A stretch of DNA of 21,597 nucleotides, from NCBI GenBank assembly GCA_964385305.1, contig CAYLOP010000038.1, positions 1-21,597 of the forward strand. Reading direction: 5' to 3'. Made by a program: the position numbers and the translations under genes. Under the pieces are notes generated by a model that did not search any database, was not told where the DNA came from, and worked only from the letters and a program-made list of their open reading frames with translations. The stretch is from CAYLOP01 sp964385305 (GTDB lineage: Bacteria; Chloroflexota; Anaerolineae; Anaerolineales; E44-bin32). This document shows positions 1 through 5,070 of this stretch, piece after piece. Within the stretch, counting starts at the first letter, position 1. The number at the start of each line of letters is the position of its first letter.

Positions 1-96
1 CCTAAAGGAATGCTAGAGGGCAATTCAATGTGGATTGATATCGATTTAATCTTGGTACGACAGATTCGAAGTCTGCGGAATTCAATGCGGAGATGA
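1..96 (+). CDS. possible C-terminal end of an upstream gene
   Basis: The first reading frame is open from base 1 to a TGA at 94-96, giving about 31 residues that I do not recognise. The other two forward frames stop within the first 15 bases. If real, it is the tail of a gene that starts outside the window and would sit about 100 nt before the BMC-H gene. The frame is too short to separate from chance, and it overlaps the direct repeats at 22-34 and 79-91, which may instead be regulatory DNA. Confidence 0.2.
   Translation, partial: PKGMLEGNSMWIDIDLILVRQIRSLRNSMRR
22..91. promoter_or_regulatory. direct repeat flanking a palindrome upstream of the BMC operon
   Basis: AATTCAATGTGGA at 22-34 recurs as AATTCAATGCGGA at 79-91 (12 of 13 identical). 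Between them, at 61-75, lies the near-palindrome CAGATTCGAAGTCTG, centred on TTCGAA. Two spaced direct repeats plus a palindrome ahead of an operon resemble a regulator-binding region. I could not place a convincing -35/-10 pair here. Confidence 0.3.
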
Positions 97-129
97 ACAC
101 GCGCGAGCGGTCTTCGACTGTTGTGCCCA

Positions 130-157
130 CCGGTAGCGGTTTTAAACGCTATTCCGG
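130..157 (+). promoter_or_regulatory. stem-loop in the leader of the BMC operon
   Basis: CCGG (130-133) and TAGCG (134-138) pair with CGCTA (147-151) and CCGG (154-157). A 2-nt bulge (TT) separates the two 3' arms, and the loop is GTTTTAAA. The structure lies 35 nt before the BMC-H start codon, just upstream of its ribosome-binding site. It could be an operator or a leader structure that affects translation. Confidence 0.35.
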
Positions 158-192
158 CCCAACCATAGAACCCTAGTCATCAGGAGGGCAGC

Positions 193-507
193 ATGGAAGA
201 AGAATACGGTATTACAGAAGCTCTAGGCATGATCGAATGTAAGAGCTACCCGGCCATGGTCGAAGCGGCTGATGCGATGGTCAAAGCCGCCAGGGTCGAA
301 TTGGTATCGTATGAGAAGACGGGTGGGGGCTACGTGACAGCCGTCGTTCGCGGCGATGTTGCCGCGGTTAAGGCAGCTGTCGAAGCAGGTGCTCGTGGGG
401 CCGAGAAGGTAGGCGAATTAGTGGCCATCCACGTCATCCCGCGCCCTCACAAGAATGTCGATCGCACACTGCCCTTGGGTCGCCCGCCTGCTGAAGCTGA
501 AAGTTAG
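193..507 (+). CDS. BMC-H hexameric microcompartment shell protein
   Basis: This is a single-domain Pfam BMC shell protein of 104 residues, of the PduA/CcmK/EutM type. Such proteins form hexamers that tile the facets of a protein microcompartment and pass small metabolites through a central pore. The hallmarks are visible: ALGMIECKSYPAMVEAADAM at the N-terminus, the Gly-rich pore loop region KTGGGYV, GDVAAVKAAVEAG in the middle and HVIPRPH near the end. About 10 residues precede the core fold, and a Pro-rich tail of about 20 residues follows it. The start is set by AGGAGGG six bases before the ATG. It is the first gene of the operon and the only BMC-H seen, so it should be the major facet protein. 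A strong hairpin follows it. The family call is secure; the compartment's substrate is unknown. Confidence 0.93.
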   Translation: MEEEYGITEALGMIECKSYPAMVEAADAMVKAARVELVSYEKTGGGYVTAVVRGDVAAVKAAVEAGARGAEKVGELVAIHVIPRPHKNVDRTLPLGRPPAEAES

Positions 508-528
508 GTATCTTTCGCCGAAGACCAC

Positions 529-555
529 CGGGTGAGGGTCACTGACCCTCACCCG
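529..555 (+). terminator. strong intercistronic stem-loop after the BMC-H gene
   Basis: CGGGTGAGGGT (529-539) pairs perfectly with ACCCTCACCCG (545-555) around a CACTG loop, giving an 11-bp GC-rich stem. No T-run follows, so it is not a standard intrinsic terminator. It lies 22 nt after the BMC-H stop, inside a 197-nt gap that otherwise holds nothing recognisable. A partial terminator or mRNA-stabilising structure that raises BMC-H over the downstream genes is a reasonable reading. Confidence 0.6.
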
Positions 556-704
556 AGCAAAGGCTGACAACATGATAGGGCGTGAAGAGGGCTCATCCAG
601 AGACTTCGACTTTGGTTGGGTCGGAGCAGAACGAGGCTGCATCTTGCGCACCACAGTTCTTGGCCTCGAAGCTGGTTCTGTCGATCGAGAGAACGGAGTT
701 CCCT

Positions 705-1004
705 ATGCTACTAGGTAGAGTAGTGGGCACATTAGTCGCCACTCGCAAAGAGGAAAGCCTTGAGGGACTGAAGTTCCTGGTCCTCAAACAACTTGACATC
801 GAGGGAGCGGAAACGGGTGGGTACCGCGTATGTGCGGACGCCATTGGCGCCGGCTTGGGCGAGGTCGTGCTCTATGCAACAGGCAGCGCTGCCCGTCAGA
901 CCAAACGTACCCATCAACGTCCTTGCGATGGCGTGATCATGGCGATTGTTGACGTGCTCGAAGTAGACGGCGTGGTGAAATACGATAAGTCTGAGGAAGG
1001 CTGA
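705..1004 (+). CDS. BMC-P pentameric vertex protein (EutN/CcmL family), copy 1
   Basis: This 99-residue EutN/CcmL-family protein should form pentamers that cap the vertices of the shell. It begins MLLGRVVGTLVATRK, the usual family start, and continues LEGLKFLVLKQLD, then GAGLGEVVLYATGSAARQ and a C-terminal MAIVDVLEV strand. The frame is open back to 582, but those extra residues do not look like the family. The ATG at 705 has GGAG six bases upstream, so I chose it. Its TGA overlaps the ATG of the aldehyde dehydrogenase by one base, which suggests translational coupling. It retains the GSAAR loop signature that is modified in copy 2. Confidence 0.9.
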   Translation: MLLGRVVGTLVATRKEESLEGLKFLVLKQLDIEGAETGGYRVCADAIGAGLGEVVLYATGSAARQTKRTHQRPCDGVIMAIVDVLEVDGVVKYDKSEEG

Positions 1005-2470
1005 TGATTGACGACGCACGTATCGATGCTATCGTCCAGCAGGTGATGGCGGAACTTCGACAAGGTGAACGCGTGCGCCATGGCCCATTGCCAGAGCCGC
1101 CTGTTCGCACCGGTGAGCCAGCGCCGTCACCACCTCTGCGTCATGGCGATAACCTCTTCCCCGATGTGGATAGCGCCGTAGAGGCAGCCGAGCAGGCTTG
1201 CCAGCAACTGTTCAATATGCCTCTCTCCGTGCGGGAACACATGATCTCTCATATTCGGCGTGTATCCCGTGAGAACGCGCAGGTTTTGGCCTATGAGGCG
1301 TGGCAAGAGACAGGCATGGGTCGATACGAGGATAAGATCGAGAAAAATCTCCTCAATGCCAACAAGGCGGGGGGGACGGAAATCCTCGACCCGACTGCCT
1401 GGACCGGAGATGGCGGCTTATCGCTGATAGAGTATGCGCCCTATGGGGTGATCGGATCCATTATCCCCAGCACCAACGCCACCTCGACGGTCATCTGCAA
1501 CACGATCTCGATGGTGGCAGCGGGTAACGCTGTGGTTTTCAACGCGCATCCCGGTGCAAAATCATGCTCGAACCATGCGATCCAATTGATGAATGAGGCC
1601 ATCGTCGAAGCCGGTGGGCCGGCCAATCTGGTTTGCGGCATTGCCGAGCCGACCATCGAAACCGCGCAGCAGATTATGCGCCATCCGGGCGTGAGGCTCC
1701 TGACCGTCACTGGGGGTGAAGGCGTCGTGCATGCAGCGATGCAGAGTGGAAAACGGGCGATATGTGCAGGGCCCGGCAATCCTCCCGTTGTGGTGGATGA
1801 GACGGCTGATTTGGAACAAGCAGGGCGCGATATCGTGCGTGGCGCGTCTTTCGACAACAACATCATTTGCACGGACGAGAAGATTACCTACGCTGTTGCT
1901 TCCATCGCAGACGAGCTCAAGCGCCAGATGTGCCTCCATGGGGCAGTAGAGATCGATACGCAGCAGCTCAATGGCTTGATGAAATCCATCTTTAAGGAGA
2001 TACCCCCAACAGGCCAACCTGGCTTGATGAATCTTGCATTTATCGGTAAGAACGCAGGTGTGTTGCTTGGTGAGATCGGCATAGATGTGGGTGACGAAGT
2101 CCGTCTGGTGATAGCGGAGGTCGAGCGCGATCACCCGTTGGTGTGGACAGAGCAAATGATGCCGATCATGCCGATTGTCCGTGTACGCAATGCCGATGAG
2201 GGTATTGATTTAGCGAAGGAAGCTGAGCGTGGCTTCCGCCACACAGCAGTGATGTACTCAAAAAATCTCGACAATCTGAGCCGTATGGCGCGGGTAATGG
2301 AAGTCAGCATCTTCGTCAAGAATGGTCCCTCCTTCGCGGGTGTGGGGTATGGTGGCGAGGGTTTCTGCTCCTTTACCATCGCCAGCCCAACCGGTGAAGG
2401 GATCACGAATCCTGTTAGCTTCAGCCGCATCCGTCGCTGCGTGCTCAAGGACCATTTTAGGATCGTCTAG
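1004..2470 (+). CDS. CoA-acylating aldehyde dehydrogenase (PduP/EutE type)
   Basis: This 488-residue protein should oxidise an aldehyde to acyl-CoA with NAD+ and CoA inside the compartment. Residues 2-19 (DDARIDAIVQQVMAELRQ) form a likely amphipathic helix, followed by a Pro-rich linker (about 23-43). That is the layout of an encapsulation peptide that targets cargo to the shell. The dehydrogenase body starts near residue 50 (LFPDVDSAVEAAEQA). Visible marks are EYAPYGVIGSIIPSTN, the GPGNPP segment typical of the EutE/PduP group, and the catalytic cysteine Cys289 in FDNNIICTDEK. The length fits the family (about 460-490). The sequence does not show whether acetaldehyde, propionaldehyde or lactaldehyde is the substrate. 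It lies between two shell genes, as usual for the core enzyme of a metabolosome. Confidence 0.93.
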   Translation: MIDDARIDAIVQQVMAELRQGERVRHGPLPEPPVRTGEPAPSPPLRHGDNLFPDVDSAVEAAEQACQQLFNMPLSVREHMISHIRRVSRENAQVLAYEAWQETGMGRYEDKIEKNLLNANKAGGTEILDPTAWTGDGGLSLIEYAPYGVIGSIIPSTNATSTVICNTISMVAAGNAVVFNAHPGAKSCSNHAIQLMNEAIVEAGGPANLVCGIAEPTIETAQQIMRHPGVRLLTVTGGEGVVHAAMQSGKRAICAGPGNPPVVVDETADLEQAGRDIVRGASFDNNIICTDEKITYAVASIADELKRQMCLHGAVEIDTQQLNGLMKSIFKEIPPTGQPGLMNLAFIGKNAGVLLGEIGIDVGDEVRLVIAEVERDHPLVWTEQMMPIMPIVRVRNADEGIDLAKEAERGFRHTAVMYSKNLDNLSRMARVMEVSIFVKNGPSFAGVGYGGEGFCSFTIASPTGEGITNPVSFSRIRRCVLKDHFRIV

Positions 2471-2504
2471 AGCCGTGGAAAATGACGGGGAACAGCGATA
2501 AAAC

Positions 2505-3095
2505 ATGATAGAACCAGCTCTCGCATTGGTGGAATTCAGCAGCATAGCGGCAGGAATACAAGCAGCGGATGCTATGGTCAAGCGAGCTCCGATTGATGTC
2601 ATCAAAACCGGCACGGTGCAACCCGGCAAGTACTTGGTCCTCATCGGAGGGATGGTGGCTGATGTAGAGGAATCTGTCGCTGCCGGTCGCGAAGTTGGCG
2701 CTTCTGCTGTTGTGGATTACATTCTCCTGCCACAGGTGCACCCCGAGGTAGTGGAGGCCATTGGCGGAAGGCGTGTCCCGAAAGTTACAGACTCCCTGGG
2801 CGTGATTGAAACAACCACGGTTGCCGCATGCATCCATGCTGCTGATGCGGGCATAAAGGGGGCTGAAGTACGATTAGTCGAGGTACGGTTGGCCGATGGG
2901 CTTGGTGGAAAAGGGATCGTGCTCTACTCGGGATTGGTCGCTGATGTGGAAGCAGCGGTCGAGATCGGTGTGAGCGTCTTGGAGAGACCAGAATTGCTTG
3001 TGCGCCAAGTGGTCATCCCGCAACTGCATGCTGAAATGTGGGATAACGTGGGGGAGGCCACGCGCTTTAGGACCAGGGTGATCGATCAAATATGA
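2505..3095 (+). CDS. BMC-T tandem-domain trimeric shell protein, PduT-like
   Basis: This 196-residue protein has two BMC domains (about 1-95 and 96-190) and should form a trimeric pseudohexamer in the shell. It resembles PduT: SIAAGIQAADAMVKRA and PGKYLVLIGGMVADVEESV in the first half, LGVIETTTVAACIHAADAGI and VVIPQLHAEMW in the second. PduT of Salmonella carries a pore [4Fe-4S] cluster bound by a cysteine directly before the PGK motif (recalled as Cys38). Here that position is Gln39 (GTVQPGKY), so the cluster is probably absent. The start has no strong Shine-Dalgarno sequence; only GGGG about 14 nt upstream is seen. Its last codons overlap the next BMC-P gene by four bases. Confidence 0.9.
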   Translation: MIEPALALVEFSSIAAGIQAADAMVKRAPIDVIKTGTVQPGKYLVLIGGMVADVEESVAAGREVGASAVVDYILLPQVHPEVVEAIGGRRVPKVTDSLGVIETTTVAACIHAADAGIKGAEVRLVEVRLADGLGGKGIVLYSGLVADVEAAVEIGVSVLERPELLVRQVVIPQLHAEMWDNVGEATRFRTRVIDQI

Positions 3096-3421
3096 AGTTC
3101 TGTCGTGTAATCGGAACGGTAGTCGCTACCCGAAAATACGAAGGGTTGGAAGGGATAAAATTTCTTGTCGTTCAGCCTCTTGATGAGGAATTAAACCCTC
3201 ATGGCCGCCCCAGCATCGCGGCTGATGCCACAGCTCAAGCCGGTCCGGGGGAATTGGTTTTTGTCGTTGCCAGCCGAGAAGGGGCACAGGCACTTCCAGA
3301 GGTCTTTGTTCCGGTAGATCTAGCGATCACGGGTATCGTGGATGAAGTGGATGTTGAGCGCGGAGAAAGGCGCCAACGTCCTACCGCTCTCTGGCACGAC
3401 TTGTCAGCGGAAAGCGACTGA
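3092..3421 (+). CDS. BMC-P pentameric vertex protein, copy 2
   Basis: This 109-residue EutN/CcmL-family protein starts MKFCRVIGTVVATRKYEGLE, continues GIKFLVVQPLD, and ends the fold with LAITGIVDEVDV. It has an ATGA overlap with the upstream BMC-T gene, so the two are probably translationally coupled. It differs from copies 1 and 3 in the loop after the central strands: the usual GS/GNxAR sequence is replaced by SREGAQALPEVFVP. It also has a longer C-terminal tail (about 20 residues, RGERRQRPTALWHDLSAESD). These differences suggest a distinct pore or partner. The family is clear; a separate role from the other two copies is inference. Confidence 0.9.
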   Translation: MKFCRVIGTVVATRKYEGLEGIKFLVVQPLDEELNPHGRPSIAADATAQAGPGELVFVVASREGAQALPEVFVPVDLAITGIVDEVDVERGERRQRPTALWHDLSAESD

Positions 3422-3423
3422 AG

Positions 3424-3735
3424 ATGTATATCGGCAAAGTCATCGGCACGGTCGTGGCCACGATCAAAATCACACACTTAGAGAGCCGTAAATTGCTCCT
3501 CGTGGATCAACTCGACCTGGAGGGGAAGGAGACCGGCTATTACGACATCGCAGTGGATGTCGTGCAAGCCGGCCCGGGTGATACGGTTCTGGTGATCGAT
3601 GAAGGGAACGGCGCGCGGCAAATCTTGGGGATCGATCCTGGCGCTGTGCGCGCAGTCATCGTTGGTGTTGTCGATGAGATTGCGCTCTTGGGATCAGACG
3701 AAGTCCGTAGCGCGCCGTACTCAGTGTCACTATAG
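3424..3735 (+). CDS. BMC-P pentameric vertex protein, copy 3
   Basis: This 103-residue EutN/CcmL-family protein has the markers MYIGKVIGTVVATIK, LLLVDQLDLEGKETG, VQAGPGDTVLVIDEGNGARQ and AVIVGVVDEI. Its ATG lies two bases after the stop of copy 2. It is the last gene of the BMC operon and converges on the triosephosphate isomerase gene with only 19 nt between the stops. There is no room for a separate terminator, although a small hairpin (GAGCT/AGCTC, 3766-3780) lies just inside the opposing gene. Three BMC-P genes for one BMC-H gene suggests that mixed or specialised vertices are used. Confidence 0.9.
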   Translation: MYIGKVIGTVVATIKITHLESRKLLLVDQLDLEGKETGYYDIAVDVVQAGPGDTVLVIDEGNGARQILGIDPGAVRAVIVGVVDEIALLGSDEVRSAPYSVSL

Positions 3736-3754
3736 ATGCAGTAAGCGAGTATTT

Positions 3755-4549
3755 TTACCCACTGTGAGCTAAGGTAGCTCTTCTCACGAGCTCCACAAAA
3801 TCTGGCTTCAGGCTAGCTCCACCCACTAACGCACCGTCAATATCCGGCATGGCCATAAAAGAGGCGATGTTCTTAGTGTTGACGCTGCCTCCGTACTGCA
3901 CCCTCACAGCTTGAGCAACCGTTTCGTCAAACAACTCGGCGATCGTTCCCCGGATGGTCAATCCAATCGTGCGGTTGGCATCAGTCGGCGTGGCAGCCCT
4001 GCCTGTCCCGATCGCCCAAATGGGCTCATAAGCGATCACACAACACTCAACCTGCTCAGCCGTCAGCCCTTCCAGTGCGGCGTGGAGTTGCCCACCAACG
4101 AACACATGGGTTTCGTCGGCTTCATTCTGTTGTAAGTTTTCACCCACACAAATAATCGGGGTGATTCCATGTGAGAGCGCGGCGTGAGCCTTGCGGTTTA
4201 CGGCACTGTTGTCCTCGGCGATGCTCTGGGTAGCGCGGCGCTCCGAGTGGCCCAGAATGACGTATTGGCATAACTCAACCAGCATCGTCGGCGAGATTTC
4301 GCCCGTATGCGCCCCATGATCTTCCCAGTGCATATTCTGTGCACCTAGCGCGATGTTTGTGGGGAGCAGAATCTCTGCCAGTGTGGCTAAGACGGTGAAG
4401 GGCGGGCACAACACCCGGTCAACGCCCTCGATCTCGTTCAGGGGGAGGCGAATTTGGCGTACAAAGGTAAGCGCCTGCTCCACATGTCCTAAATTCATTT
4501 TCCAGTTGCCTGCAATGATCGGTGTTCGCATCTGGGGATTCGTTTTCAT
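3755..4549 (-). CDS. tpiA: triosephosphate isomerase
   Basis: This 264-residue TIM-barrel enzyme interconverts dihydroxyacetone phosphate and glyceraldehyde-3-phosphate in glycolysis. The active site is intact: GNWKMN with Asn15 and Lys17, the electrophilic His101 in LGHSERR, the catalytic Glu175 in AYEPIWAIGTG, the VQYGGSV phosphate loop, and DGALVGGASL at the end. The ATG at 4549 is used; an alternative at 4531 (MRTPIIAGNWK) would also give a full barrel. Neither has a good Shine-Dalgarno sequence. It is transcribed towards the BMC operon. Its neighbourhood may be chance, or it may feed on a triose phosphate released by an aldolase-type compartment reaction. Confidence 0.96.
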   Translation of the reverse strand: MKTNPQMRTPIIAGNWKMNLGHVEQALTFVRQIRLPLNEIEGVDRVLCPPFTVLATLAEILLPTNIALGAQNMHWEDHGAHTGEISPTMLVELCQYVILGHSERRATQSIAEDNSAVNRKAHAALSHGITPIICVGENLQQNEADETHVFVGGQLHAALEGLTAEQVECCVIAYEPIWAIGTGRAATPTDANRTIGLTIRGTIAELFDETVAQAVRVQYGGSVNTKNIASFMAMPDIDGALVGGASLKPDFVELVRRATLAHSG

Positions 4550-4588
4550 GATCGCTTGTTAACCTCTTATTCCTACGCTTAGACTACA

Positions 4589-4617
4589 AATATACTACAA
4601 TGCAAATCTTTCGGTAA
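4589..4617 (-). promoter_or_regulatory. candidate promoter of the triosephosphate isomerase gene
   Basis: Read on the - strand, TTACCG (4612-4617) is followed after 17 nt by TATATT (4589-4594). This would put the transcript start near 4582, about 33 nt before the start codon. The -10 match is good and the -35 is weak. Confidence 0.35.
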
Positions 4618-4888
4618 TAAACTTGTATACGGGCACAAACGCGTCATAACTGAATACTACGCTCAATCGGTAAGTAGGGGACAGGCGACATTCCCGGTCT
4701 CGTGCGCTCCGCGATGTGCAGACTATTTTGGCTTGCTGAGCCCATCATGCAATGGGCAATCAAATCGAGAAGTTGCTCGATTTCCAGACTGAACCTCTCG
4801 GTGACTCCAAGGGGATCAGCATGCGGGCACTTTCTCGAACCCCAGTTTCACCTCGAGCATCCCTTGTAGGTGAGAAAGGGCTGGTATC

Positions 4889-4916
4889 AAAAAAGCCCTT
4901 GTGGATCCAAGAGCTT
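4889..4916 (-). terminator. intrinsic terminator of tRNA-Glu
   Basis: On the - strand, AAGCTCTTG pairs with CAAGGGCTT around a GATCCA loop, with one G-U pair, and the transcript continues into a run of T (six in all, two of them within the stem). This is a textbook rho-independent terminator, 42 nt after the tRNA 3' end. Confidence 0.8.
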
Positions 4917-4933
4917 CTCTGTGATGCCTCTTG

Positions 4934-4967
4934 CGGGACTGTGCCCCTTACGGGACTATGCCCCCAC
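4934..4967. repeat. 17-nt imperfect tandem duplication overlapping the tRNA-Glu 3' end
   Basis: CGGGACTGTGCCCCTTA (4934-4950) is followed at once by CGGGACTATGCCCCCAC (4951-4967), with 14 of 17 positions the same. The second copy covers the acceptor 3' strand of the tRNA. It may be a slippage duplication or a remnant of an integration event at a tRNA 3' end. Confidence 0.5.
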
Positions 4968-5031
4968 GGGGATTCGAACCCCGGTTTTAGCCTTGAAAGG
5001 GCTGTGTCCTGGTCCACTAGACGATGGGGGC
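4959..5031 (-). tRNA. tRNA-Glu (anticodon UUC)
   Basis: A 73-nt cloverleaf is visible: acceptor GCCCCCA pairing with TGGGGGC plus discriminator A, D arm GTCT...GGAC, anticodon loop CTTTCAA with anticodon TTC, and T arm CGGGG-TTCGAAT-CCCCG. The D and anticodon regions match bacterial tRNA-Glu closely (CGTCTAG, AGGACAC). The anticodon stem has one C-A mismatch at its outer pair. The 3' CCA is not encoded. It has its own promoter overlapping the upstream gene's stop codon, and its own terminator. Confidence 0.95.
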
Positions 5032-5040
5032 AACGGTCGA

Positions 5041-5070
5041 ATTCTACCATGCAGGCTTCAGGCCGGTCAA
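5041..5070 (-). promoter_or_regulatory. promoter of tRNA-Glu, overlapping the dnaC-like stop codon
   Basis: On the - strand, TTGACC (5065-5070) and TAGAAT (5041-5046) are separated by 18 nt. The tRNA begins ten bases after the -10 box. The TGA inside TTGACC is the stop codon of the dnaC-like gene, so the tRNA is transcribed independently although it lies 35 nt downstream of that gene. Confidence 0.75.

Larger units (their letters stand above)
4550..4958. other. gene-free stretch rich in inverted repeats between tpiA and tRNA-Glu
   Basis: No credible gene is seen in these roughly 400 bases. The tpiA side holds the candidate tpiA promoter. The middle holds stem-loops GCCCAT/ATGGGC (4740-4757), AAATCGAG/CTCGATTT (4762-4783, 8 bp, 6-nt loop), and a composite stem. 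In the composite, CTTTCT (4830-4835) and CACCT (4849-4853) pair with AGGTG (4868-4872) and AGAAAG (4873-4878). The tRNA side holds the tRNA terminator (4889-4916) and a 17-nt imperfect tandem repeat (4934-4967). Confidence 0.5.

Noticed and set aside
582..704. N-terminal extension of the first BMC-P protein
   Set aside because: The added 41 residues are unlike EutN/CcmL proteins, and a Shine-Dalgarno sequence sits correctly before the ATG at 705.
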